A stretch of DNA of 64,000 nt from Symsagittifera roscoffensis (lineage: Eukaryota > Xenacoelomorpha > Acoela > Convolutidae): assembly GCF_963678635.1 (NCBI RefSeq), contig NC_087068.1, positions 32,692,189 through 32,756,188 on the forward strand, in the 5' to 3' direction. Under the pieces are notes generated by a model. That model had not been told where the DNA came from. It saw nothing but the letters and a program-made list of their open reading frames with translations, and made no database searches. Below are positions 53,353-64,000 of this stretch, piece by piece (position 1 is the first letter of the stretch; each line of letters begins with the position of its first letter). The position numbers and the translations under genes were made by a program.

Positions 53353-54855
53353 TGCTGTCACCCATTTCTCGCATGCCTTTTTCATCCCAGGCCACTCAAA
53401 GCGCTTCAGGATCCTCTGATACACTTTATCGATCCCTTGATGGCCCATCTGATCATGCGACCTGAATAATAGTTCTGTCTGATAGAGTTGCGGCAACACT
53501 ATTGCGTTATATTTGTATAAGACCTTGTCTTCTTCTCTTCTCCTGCAAGCCACGATCCCCTCCTTGTTCAGATATAACCTCCCCTCCTTCTGCATGAAGT
53601 ATTGTCTCAGGATCCTATAGCTGTCTTCTTCCAGGTCACCTTTGTCAGGTGCACCGTTTTCTATCCACCTTTTTAGGTTGCTTGTCATGCGATCATTTCT
53701 CTGCGCCCTTAGAAGGTCAGAGAGTCTGTATCTCGCCTTCAAGTACGTCTTCATGACTCTCATCTGACTGTTCAGCTCGTTGGGCTGATGTGTGTCTTCT
53801 TCCATCTTAACGCACCAAATCTTCGCCAACGGTTGTGTTTCTTGTTCAAATGGCTGAAGGTCAGTCCTGACTACCTCTTTCTGCGGCAACAGGCTTATCG
53901 AACGTTTCGATACCGCTATTGTTTCTAAGTCATCCGCTGCGTTGTCAAAGACTCTTTCGCTTGGTATAAGGTAGCGATCGCTGTCAGGATCCTGATACAC
54001 CTCTCTGTCCAGGTCTCTCGCCCGAGTTTCCACTAGTAGCGTGTGTATCGCCAGTTCTGACAGCTCGGATCCCGAACTCGAGTTCCTGTCTGAATAGGTG
54101 TCCATTCCTGAGTTTCGGGAATCATCATCTGTCGAAGAGGTTGTGCTGGAGACTGCACGCTCCTCCAGATCATGTCTGTGCTTTCTTCGCATCCATCTGA
54201 ACTCCCCGGACAAAACCTTGTTCTCTCGGTCCTGTTTCTCATCAGGAATTTCCTCGTTTATCTCAGACTCCCCGGACAAATTTCCTTGTCCCGGGTGTTG
54301 ATCTTGTGATCGCTGGTTTTTCTCCTCATCCTTCTCCCCGGACAAATAGTCTTGCAGCAGATTTTGTTCTACCTCTTCACCCTCTTTTTCCCGGTCTACA
54401 AAGGTGACGGTTTTCTTTCGCTTGCTGCTCCCCTGTTCTTTCCGTCCGTAAGAAGTACTGGTTAAAATCTCTTGGGGTATTGAGGATACTAGTTGCTGAA
54501 CTATTGTCCTACAATCCCTCTTGTTCTCTTCGTGCTGTCGTCTGGACGGCATGATCTTCACCTTCTCACTGACTGTTAGCGATGCCACTGCTGCTGTCCA
54601 CTCGGGATCATCTCTGGTCACTTCTCTTTCTAACAATCCACCCAGTATCCGCATCACTTGTGGTGTGACTTGCACCGTTTTATCCAATAATGAGAGGCTG
54701 TTTATTTTCATGCGAGAGAGTTCTTGTTGGACCAGGTTCGAGCGCAGCAACAGATCCAATGGGACCGGGTCCTCCTTGGACGGGATCTTTATCTCGGCTG
54801 CTTTCTCTACAGGTAGCTCAGGGTGCCCTGGAATTGGATGTCCTGATTTATCCAA
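53353..54855 (-). CDS. Pol segment between RNase H and integrase, 501 codons
   Basis: Follows the TAG at 54858-54856 in the same frame and starts at TTG if translated separately. About 440 residues have no known domain: charged, with an NLS-like KRKKTVTF and three copies of LSGE (YLSGEKDE, NLSGESEI, VLSGEFRW). The last ~60 residues hold the start of the integrase zinc finger (SHDQMGHQG). Ty3/gypsy pol normally has only a short tether here. Function of the insert unknown. Confidence 0.8.
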
Positions 54856-54858
54856 CTA
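54856..54858 (-). other. In-frame TAG between RNase H and the insert
   Basis: The TAG lies directly after PLTR at the end of the RNase H tether and is followed by an open frame of 501 codons. The bases after it (TTG GAT) do not fit the known readthrough signals. It could be a nonsense mutation. Confidence 0.8.
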
Positions 54859-57800
54859 TCTCGTTAAGGGAAGCTCTTCATAAGTTTCTTTGTCCAGAAA
54901 CGAGAATCCCTCCTTTACTTCCGCCTGATTGGCCTGCTTCTGCTCCAATCTTTCATAGAACTCAGTTTTCTTACTGAGGCTGTCAGCATTCTGGTGTTTA
55001 TCACGCATCCTATGTTCGATTATCATATGGTAGCCATCCAGTCTTACTATCCATCTACCAATATAACTCTGATCCATCGAGTAGGTCTTCAACCAGGATA
55101 ACGCTCTGTTGTCTACGCGTAACTTGAAGGGAGCGCTCCCCAAGTATGCACGGTACTTCTCCACGAAGGTGACTACTGCAAACATTTCTGCTTTTGGTGC
55201 GCCATATTTCATCTCTGTGTCACTCAAGACTTTGCTGCCGTATGCAATGGGACGGAGAACTGTTCTTCCGTTCCATTCTTGCTCTTGATGCAATATTCCT
55301 GAGATGGCCACCACCGATGCGTCTGTGTCGAGAACATACATGCCCTTTTCTGTAGGCATGCCCAGCACTGGCGCTTCGCACAGTTCCCGCTTTATGTTCT
55401 CGAATGCAACCTGTGCCTCATCGTTCCATTCGAACTTTTTCCCTTTGTTGCGCATGAGCTTCTGCATCGGGTACACCTTATCCGCATATCCTTTAATGAA
55501 TTCACGGTAATAATTGGCAAACCCCAGGAAGCTCATTAGCTGTGTGTCCGTCCTCGGAGCTTTCCATGTCAGCACAGCCTCTACTGCTTCCGGATCTGGC
55601 CTCACACCATGCCTGTCCACCATTCTTCCCAGGTACTTGATCGAATCCCTAAGGATTTCACATTTCGATGGTTTGCATTTCAAGCCTGCTCTTTTCATAC
55701 ATCCGAAGACCTCATCGAGCCGATCAATGTGATCCTCCAGGGTCGGTGTCGCTATGACTACATCATCCACGTAGCACATCAAGAGATTCCCGTATTTTTT
55801 GGTCACTCCTGTCAAAGCCTGAGCCATCAGCCTTTGAAAAGTTGCTGTTGCATTGCACAAGCCGAAGGGCATCCTCTTCCACTGGTACAACCCCAATTCG
55901 CACGCGAATCTGGTTTTCTCTCTGTCCTTCTTTCGCAGGGGAACCTGCCAGAAGGCAGAACCCAAGTCCAATGTGGTGAAGAACTTTGCATCACCAAGTT
56001 TGGATAGGCTCTCGTCTATACGCGGTATCGGGTACGCATCTTTAATCGTTACCGCGTTCAAGTAACGAAAGTCGCAACAAAATCTAAGCTGCCCCCCTTT
56101 CTTTTTCGCCATGACTACCCCGCAAGCCCACGGCGGTTTCGAGGGTTCTATCATGTCGTATTCAAGCAACATTTCTATTTCCGCTCGGCACGCTTCCGAT
56201 TTATGTGGCGTCATTCGCCTTGCGCCTTCCCTATGGGGAACGGCGCCCTCTTCTAGTTCGATTTCGTGTTCGACGAAATTACAGCAACCGATGTCCGCCT
56301 TATGTTTTGAAAATACCTCGGCGTTCCGATTTAGGAGGTCCCGCAATTTTTCAAAATCTCCCTCACCTATTTTTCCTTTTAAATGTTCTATTTCTGGCAA
56401 AACCGGTTTGTCAGAATCTAGTTCATATGACGAGGGGCGTTCCGGAAAATTCGAGCAACTTGATAAGCCGTCGTCCGTTTCGGATTTCATTGAAAACAAT
56501 TTATGAATAGATTTTAATTCATTAATTCTCTTTAAGATTTTATCTTTATTTGCATGATAAGGACAGTCTTTCACACTATATTTCTTCGAGTTTTCTGTCT
56601 CCTCATAGTCGGTCCTCATCGGCAAGGCGTAGCCAAGCTTCTTTCCACGCTGGATTGAAACCGTGGTGTCCAGTGTGTTCAACAACACACTGACACACAG
56701 TCCGTTTCGCGTTACCGAGAAGCTCCGGCCTAAAATCACCGAACTCTGACTATTTGGATTCGTTACTAAGCAAACCTGTTTGCTATCACTCAACGAATTC
56801 AAATTTCTCATTCTAAAAATTGCTACTACAGCTTGTCCTGGTTGTAATTTTACTTTTCTATCCAAAAAAACTGGTACCTTATTTTCGTCTGTTATTATCC
56901 TATTAATTGGTCTCTTAACATACTTTCGGTCCGGGTTTCTAATCCGTATCAGACCGTTGTTCAAATCAATCATCACGTCAAAATTCCTGACAAAATCTCT
57001 GCCCAAGATGAATTGGTCGGCGTCGTCCAGATTCTCTACCACCAGGAAGCTCATCCAAAGGTCTCGTCCTCCCATGTGAAGGACCGTTATCGGTGTTCTT
57101 CCGGCCACGTAGATGGCTCCTCGATTTGCGGCGGCCAGTCGGAGGTTCGTAGGAATCAGATTTTCCCGTGTGAAGCCCATTCTTTCCCAAGTTTTTATCG
57201 GCATCACACTCACCACCGCTCCTGTGTCCAGAAGCCCTGTGACTCCGATTTTTGTTCCGTTGGTGTCGAGCAGGTGTGCTGTCACATCTGCTTCATATCC
57301 AATGTGTACCGCGTCTTGTTCCATCATGGCGTCATGGCCTATCCTGCGGACTTTGAGTTCCTCTTCACCCAAATAGATCTGCCCTATTTGGTCATCATCT
57401 TTTGTTACATAAGTCCTGGTGTAGATACTGATCCCATCCACGTTCAGCATCACTTGATACGGCCCATAGACTTCTAGGTAGCGTCCATGAAGTTTCTTCA
57501 TGCGAGGGCCACCCGTGGTTAGTAGTGCCCTCACAGCCCTCGACTCGGTGCGTGGCTCCATCTGCCTCAGATAGTCTGCATATGTGTCCAAATGCATCAA
57601 AGTGAACTCAGACGGTTCACTCAGATTTCTGATTACCTGATGCCCTGCCACCGAGATTATCGACTGTATTTTACTTCCTTGCGGTGCCATACCGAACCTC
57701 TGACCAGAGATAACATTAAGTTTCATGCTCAAGCTGCTTGATGCTTTTGCCTCTTCAACTTCCGTTGCTTCAAAGGCGTTCAGTTGCTCCTGTAATTTTT

Positions 57801-60705
57801 CATTCTCCAGCTCGAGTTTCACCTTTTGCTCAATCTCTTTCGTCACTAGTTCCTGCTGTACTCTATTTATAGCATCCCTCGCAGCTGCCCTATAATCGAT
57901 TTTGAAGTCATCGGCCGCCGTTGCTGGTTCCGGTTCACATGCTTCCTCTGTTACCGCTTGCATCTTCTTTGCCACCAGCTCTTGAGGTTTATCCTTTCTG
58001 CGTGCCTCCGCTTCACTCAAAAGCCGAGCCTTGCTGGCTTTCACTCCTGACAAAGCTTCTTCATGTCTTGGATGCTTGATGTCTGCCACTGCATCCCAGA
58101 ATTGCGGACAATCTGATTTAAAATGACCTTCCAAGTTACAAAAGAAACACCTCGGGCCGAATTTCGCAATTACTCCTCTCATGAAATCCTCATGATCCAA
58201 CTCTGACGCATCTTCGTCCTCGAGGCTAAAGCCTATTGCTTTCATGCCTTGTTTGTAAGCTGGGCATGCTGACACATGATGGTCTGTTGAACTGCAATTA
58301 GCACAAGAACGTCTCTTGTCCATATCATCCCTCGGTTTGTACCAATTGTTCCCTTGGTTTGCCGGTCCGTTGTTAAAATTGCCATAATTGTTCTTGTAAT
58401 ATCCAGATCTCGAAGGAGGTTTCAACAAAAGATACTCTTTTGATTTGAGCCTCAACTCCTCCGGTGTTGGCGCATTAGTTGATAGTGGTGTGTAATGCGT
58501 TGCTAGCATCGTACGAAGTTCATCATTTTTCACACCATCGATGAACTTTGAGGCTACGGCCAGGTTCATCCTTCGGTTTGACTCATCCGGTTGGCTGCGT
58601 CTTCTCAGCATTTCCAAATCATCGAGAAACTTGTCTATTGTTTCATCTTCTCGTTGCCTCCGTTTCTCGAAGCGCATCATCGCCTGGTGCCCCTGCACCC
58701 CTGATCCGAAACGGTTTAACAAGATTTCGAAGATTTTCTCTGCAGTGTCACGTTGATACTGTTTCTTGGCCATGACACAGTTCAGGGCTGTCCCTTCTAA
58801 GTTGCTGGTGAGCGCGCTGCATTCCTGTCTCTCCGACAAGTCCTCTTCCTCGAAATGCAGCTTCATTACCTCTATCCAGGTATCAATACAGCCATCAGAT
58901 TCGTCTTTGTAGCATCTTGGCTTCTTAAAGACTCTTCTGGACTTCTCACTGCGTTCATTGGTTCTAGATAACCTCGTCAGGAATGTCTCCAAAGACCTGT
59001 TCAGGGGTTCAAATGCTGTGGCCATTGCCGTAGCATCCCTTGAGTGTCCCGCTTGAGTGTCCTCACACCTTGTCGAAGGCTCTGTGTGCGGTGCATCCCT
59101 GCAATCCGAATCACCATGAGCGTTTCCTGCTTGACCTGCATGACTCCTCTTCGGGCTTGCATGCCCCCTGTTGCCGGAATCACTTCTCCCAGTCGCATGT
59201 GTGCCTTGCGTTGGTCGTTCGTCAGAGGTTTGTCTGTTCCCCGTTGAATTTGCTCTATTGTTCGGGCCCCATGCTGTATTACCCCTTGTGGCATAGCCTG
59301 ATGAACTGCCCCTGCCTCTAGTGGATCCATATGTCTTCCTCCTTTGATGTTCATTGAAGTTCACCCTCGGTTCCCTGCTGGGACCTCCCGAGTTCGGCTC
59401 TCCTTCTTTTGGTCCACTCTTGCTGCTTAGTAGCCCGTCCAACCTATCCATGATAGCCTGAGTTCGCCTCTCCATCATCGCGTCTATCTTTGTGTCAAGA
59501 GACCCAAGAGACTGCTCTTGCTGAATTCTTAACTTCTCCATGTCGGCTCTTAAGCGTAACTCCCTCTGTTCCGCCTCTCTTGTCATTCGCGACAAGTTCC
59601 TCGTCATATGTTCGTCCGTTCTTTCTTTCAAGCGTTTTTCGCTTCTGCCAACTTCTTGTCTGTTGCGGTTTATTTCTTCCCGCAGACTTTCTCTTTCAAT
59701 GTGAACTGCTCTTTCTAGTTCACTCATCCTTATCGACATCTGTTCATTTTGTTCTCCTAAACTGCCCACTATGTTGTTTAAGGCTTCCTCTAGTGCTGCC
59801 CCGTTATCCACGAGTGGCGTCACTAGTGGCGGTGTAACCCTGTCAGTCCCAGGTAACTTCGTGCTTGTCGAGATCCGGGCCTTGACTCTCTGCTTCAACG
59901 TCTTTTCATTATTTATTTCTGGATCCATTAACGCATTGCCTAGCCCTCTGGTTCTACTCTCTTCAGGTTGTGGCTCCGAACTTGTCCTAATCGCGAAGTC
60001 CTTTGACTGGCCCGGTGTGTTTGCCTCTTTGCTTATCGTTGTCACTACACCAAATTTATCCATGGTTCCAGTCTCTCTTCCGACGTGTGCCTCACTCTCC
60101 TGGATCGAACTATTGAGGCTGACTTGAGATCCAAAGTCCCCTTGCTCCTCTTCATCCTCTTCCTCCTGGGACTCACCATCGTTTCCTGCTCCTCCTCCCA
60201 TGCTGAATGGAAAGATGTTTCCGAAGGTGTTCTTCATTCTTTCTGAGAACGATGATGAGGTTGTTTGTTTCCCAGTTCCGCTTGCCATCATAGTGTTGTC
60301 TGTCGAAGATCTTCTAGTTGCCGTTACTTCAGTTGAGATGTCGGACAGTTCCGACATCTCCTCTCGATCCAATGTCCCGGTGGAAGTGGAAAAATCATGG
60401 CCTTGTTCTACCGGGGTAGATTCACTCGCCAGCCTTCTGCCTCTCCCTTCCAGTTCATTTACTTCCTGGTTGTCATTCATGGTATGGTCCGTATTGACCT
60501 CCACTTCCAACAGTTCTCTTCGCTCTTCTGAGGTCTTCTGACTTCTCGTTTCAACCATTCTGCCTGAAACCGTCTCCTCTTTATCGGACCGGGATCGCTT
60601 GATCCAATCCACAAAAGGATCGGTCATCGTTTTTCTTTGCTTTTTAGGTATGAATTTCCTAGAGCTATTACCTCGTTTTGGTATCCTTGACTTGTCTAAA
60701 CTCAT
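54859..60705 (-). CDS. Gag-protease-RT-RNase H polyprotein, 1949 aa
   Basis: ATG at 60705. A disordered N terminus is followed by a coiled coil (about 300-420). A capsid-type gag domain is at about 593-758, and two CCHC zinc knuckles at about 801-814 (CANCSSTDHHVSAC) and 850-865 (CFFCNLEGHFKSDC). The aspartic protease is at about 1157 (LLDTGAVVSV), RT at about 1470-1650 (LPFGLCNATATFQ, CYVDDVV) and RNase H at about 1790-1915 (DTDASV). It is open throughout and ends at the TAG. Gag and pol are fused without a frameshift, as in many gypsy elements. Confidence 0.97.
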
Positions 60706-61485
60706 TCTTTATTTGTCACTTTCCTATGCCCACTCTTGACTCAATTGCTAGAGACCTTATAGTTTTATTAACAATAATAATGACACAACACAACAAATTT
60801 CACCAGATTCTACTAAATAGTGACCACGAATCCCTGTATGTTGTCAGAGTACAGTTTGTATAAAATTTATTCACACTGACCGATTATCGGTCCAAAGATC
60901 TGGAAACTAGCACAATATGATGTTATCAGTCAATTTAAAAGATAGTGTACTCACTACCCAATCAAGCACAGTTTAGGTTGATTTAAAATCAAAAACAAAA
61001 AATATATATTGACACAATATGAATGTATATATAAAAAAACGTATGTGTCTTGTACTCTTAGTCGGTCGCAGTACAATAGTCGAACCTGTCTTTTAAAGAA
61101 AAAGCTTTCCCTGCTTGGTGCTGCACCAAACAGACAAAACTTTGAAGGCAGTTATTTGCTCAAGTGGGCGTCTATTGCACCCACCGAGTATTGTGTTACC
61201 TATCTGCCTTCGGACTGCCCGAGCTAGACCTACTAAAATCCTCAGGGCAGTCACTTTTCCCAAAAACGTATTATGTTTCAATCCACACCAATGAGTCACG
61301 CTCTTTTTAATTTAGACTTAGTGTCGCGAATATCCGAGTTCGGACCTGTTTTGTATTAGTCCGGTTATTTTTGAAAGGCAAGTTACCAGTGCAGTCACTG
61401 ATACCTAGCCTGTGTATTAATAACCTAATACCTCTCGCTTTTTAGTCTTTCTTTCGTTTACCTAAGTCCTTAATAAAATAATACC

Positions 61486-63120
61486 CCTCCGGATTGGCAC
61501 AAATAGGACCCTTCCGGACTGTCAGAATATGGACCCCTCCGGATTTGGACCCCTCCGAGTTAGTTAATAGTAGACCCCTCCGGATTTGGACCCCTCCGAA
61601 TTAGCAACTATAAGACCCCTCCGGATTCGGACCCCTCCGGTTTTGTGGAAAGTAGACCCCTCCGGATTCGGAGCCCTTAGCTCTGTCAAAGTAGCTTTCC
61701 GTAGTTTTCTTAATTTCAGCTTATACCCCTCCGGATACGTTCTGCGTTGCTTTTATGCTGTTTGAATTAACTGGCAAGGGTATAGGGTCCTTTCCTAGAC
61801 CCCTCCGGATTGAAGTTAAGGCACTTATTTGACAATTCACACTAACGGTGAAGGGTCTTATCACTTGCCTAATTTCGACTCTATTATGGTTGTCTTGTGC
61901 CTTCAGCCCTCCCTTTTTGTCTATAACTGTCCTAAGTTACTTAGTTCAATCGCTATCAACTTTTGGTAGGGGTATAAGGGTTTTTCAGAAAAATTTATAA
62001 AACGTGAAGGGTGTACCCCTCCGGATTTGTGTAATTTGCTAAAAACAATCTCAAAAAATTTTCTCGCTTACTTTTCCAAAAAATTTTTTTGACCCTATCA
62101 GGAAGCTCAGCTAATTTCTGATCTATTGGTACCAAGATCAACTCAATATGCTCAGTAGTTCCAAAGTTATTAACTAAAACGTCTTTCTTCCAAACTCAAA
62201 AATTTTCTCTCTTATAGGTTCCGCCTAACTTTTTCCGCAAATCTGGTCCTTTCGACCTAAAAATTATTGATCTGAGCTCAGAAGGCCTATACTCTTCTAG
62301 TTCAATGCAAAAGACCCGATCTAAAACGCTTTTGTAGAAAAAATTTGCGATAAACTATGCTACCTGGACCCCTCCGGATTGATGAATCCACCAAATCAAA
62401 CACGTTATGTTCGATTTCTCTGCGACCCGGAAGGCTTTCGGGTAGCGGGTTTTAAAACTCGTAGATTCACCAGTGGACGTTGTCCGATCAACTATTTTTA
62501 CTGTCCTAACTCAAGGATTTCAAAAAAATTTTCTGATTTTATAGTGTTTCTTACTATCAAAAAATGGGAAAATTTGGTTTTTTGTACCAAACTAGTTCCA
62601 ACCACTTCCGAACTAAAGTTACCCGGTTCTACTTATTACAGTAGTGCAGTTACGATGTAACACACTAACTTAGCTCTTTTTTCCGTTTCAAAAAATATCG
62701 ATATCTCAAAAATCGCGACTTGTGGGGGGATCAAAATATCGCTATTTCGACCCTTAAAACCGGTCTGTTTTCGTTGTTTTTCACTGAAAAACGATATAAG
62801 ACTATTAATATAGGCTATACAAGTAATAATATTAGTAATACTATACCCCTCCGGGTTTGTTTATTATCCGAATTAAGGTGCTTAACTCGGATATTCGCAG
62901 TTCGGTGAAGGGTCAGTACAGTGCAGCACTGTCGAGCCCCCCACAGATTACTATCTTACTTTTTGTACCAAAAGGGATACAAAACTTGTTAACGATACCC
63001 AACAGTCGATTGTTGTTGTCGTTGAGCCCCTTCTTGTTGCTCCTTGTACTGCTTGCCGGATCGGTCTTCACCCAAGACCCTTCCGAATTGAGCGCAAATC
63101 AGCTGACCCTTCCGGATTGA
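61486..63120. repeat. Dispersed ACCCCTCCGGATT motif cluster in the leader
   Basis: About 16 copies of ACCC(C/T)TCCG, most followed by GATT, for example near 61486, 61532, 61573, 61614, 61651, 61726, 61799, 62014, 62368, 62844, 63079 and 63106. On the sense (minus) strand it reads AATCCGGAGGGGT. Spacing is irregular, so it is not a tandem satellite. Confidence 0.9.
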
Positions 63121-63650
63121 GCGCAATTTATCATTAACGTGCTTAAATGCTCAAATAACCCTACAGTACAAGCCTCACAAACGGGCTACAAAATTGATCG
63201 TAACGATCCTGACTGATATAAATGCCTGTAACAACAATATATCTATCAACGACAAACGGGGGGGTTGAATCACATCTTGTCTGGGGGGATGATTTCTACT
63301 GATTTTTTACTTTTTTACTGTTTTTGGTTTTTTCGGTTATTTTTTATGTTTTTTGTTTTTCTTGGGTACTATACTACTTTTTGTTTGGTTTTATTTATAT
63401 CTTTAAGTGTTTTTGGTCACAAACCACTCAGGGGATGAGGGGTTCATGATTCCCCCCACCCTTCCTGGTTCGTGAATTTTCGGTCTTAACTAGGTTAAAA
63501 AACTAATCACGGTAATCCGGAAGGCTTCCGCGTTCCGAACTACCCTTCCGCCCCGGCAGTTTAGGCCTATTAAGGGCGTTAATGTGAGCATCCGCTCGGC
63601 GCGGAGTGCTCGTTAACGGTTCCGCCGGTCATGATGTTATGAAAAAATAA

Positions 63651-63665
63651 CACCCAGGAGCGCCA
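63651..63665 (-). other. Candidate primer-binding site (weak)
   Basis: Twelve bases past the 5' LTR end, the sense strand reads TGGCGCTCCTGGGTG. Its complement ends in CCA, as a tRNA 3' end does. The tRNA was not identified, and the 12-base offset is larger than usual. Confidence 0.3.
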
Positions 63666-63677
63666 TAAAAACATACA

Positions 63678-64000
63678 TGTAACATTCGCCCGGAAGATAC
63701 ATATCGACGGATAACAAAACTAAGTCTTAAGACGACTGGCTAGCGTCTAAACAGAGCTTTGCATGTTTTTCACCGTCTCTACCAAGCCAGTACTTTTCGG
63801 TGGTCTTTCTTACATCGGGTCGACAAAAACGTTACTGCTCTCCGGCTTCGACCAGAACGCTCAAATTAACTGAATTACATGCAAAATTAGTGAGCTCATG
63901 GCTGGGTCTCAGTATCCCCAGACCACGAGGTCACTCCTAAAAACAGGGCTACTACTTATTATATTACTATTGTTTTTGTTCAGTAGATAAAAACCATCAT
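63678..64000 (-). repeat. 5' LTR of the giant element, first 323 bp visible
   Basis: Matches 40052-40374 with 2 differences (C/T near 40187/63813 and C/T near 40204/63830). Begins TGTAACATTCGCCCGG on the plus strand. The rest lies beyond the window. Confidence 0.95.

Larger units (their letters stand above)
60706..63677 (-). other. 5' leader of the giant element, ~3 kb
   Basis: Between the gag ATG and the 5' LTR. No coding region found. It contains the repeated ACCCCTCCGGATT motif (61486-63120) and a T-rich stretch at 63300-63420, and probably the packaging signal. Long leaders are known in large LTR elements. Confidence 0.7.
40052..64000 (-). mobile_element. Giant Ty3/gypsy-type LTR retrotransposon (~25 kb), right end outside window
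   Basis: LTRs at 40052-41387 (3' LTR) and 63678-64000+ (5' LTR, cut by the window edge) enclose gag-pol and two extra ORFs, all on the minus strand. RT, RNase H and integrase order (RT-RH-IN) assigns it to Ty3/gypsy (Metaviridae). Total length is about 24,960 bases if both LTRs are 1336 bases. The pol frame has two in-frame stops, so this copy is probably defective. The order from 5' is: leader, gag-PR-RT-RH, insert, integrase-macrodomain-like end, 177-codon ORF, 2764-codon ORF, PPT. Unusual for its size and for its accessory hydrolase-type domains. Confidence 0.95.

Overview
This is an animal nuclear window: genes have AT-rich introns with GT-AG boundaries, and two host genes are interrupted by many transposable elements. 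Both host genes are on the minus strand. The lineage cannot be fixed from sequence alone; an invertebrate metazoan is most likely, because of the AT-rich introns, tRNA-derived SINEs, Penelope, CR1/L2/Jockey-like LINEs and Ty3/gypsy elements.

Host genes. (1) A lysosomal/gastric acid-lipase-like gene occupies 225-16057. Eight coding exons can be chained by matching reading phase, and only the 5' (signal peptide) end is missing or uncertain. Its introns hold a TIR element (946-1996), a tRNA-derived SINE (4224-4457), a fold-back element (6241-6962), a ~165-bp degenerate satellite, a 2.15-kb tandem duplication (8850-13140) and TA-flanked Tc1/mariner-like miniature elements. (2) Signal peptidase complex subunit 3 (SPCS3) occupies 29051-39363 in four exons that give an intact 190-residue protein. 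It includes a GC-AG intron and an 8.4-kb intron filled by nested retroelements (LINE fragment, Penelope 3' end with GIY-YIG domain and hammerhead ribozyme motif, a second LINE, then another LINE fragment).

Between the genes (16.1-29 kb) lie a second SINE, a decayed Ty3/gypsy element with terminal repeats and a near-perfect 350-bp palindrome, a 0.9-kb element with 240-bp inverted arms, an 80-87-bp tandem repeat, and long AT-rich stretches without recognisable genes.

From 40052 past the window edge is a young, giant Ty3/gypsy-type LTR retrotransposon on the minus strand. It is about 25 kb if the second LTR matches the first. The visible 323 bases of its two LTRs differ at 2 positions. It carries gag-protease-RT-RNase H (60705-54856), an unusual ~440-residue insert before integrase, integrase followed by a C-terminal domain that looks like a TARG1-type macrodomain, and then two further ORFs: a 177-residue one overlapping in another frame with a 2764-residue one that contains an SGNH/GDSL hydrolase domain. 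The pol frame is broken by one TAG and one TGA. A 3-kb leader carries about 16 copies of an ACCCCTCCGGATT-type motif. The element sits in a LINE remnant and its 3' LTR lies about 0.7 kb upstream of the SPCS3 start codon, on the same strand. This giant element, with an SGNH hydrolase and a macrodomain, is the most interesting object in the window.
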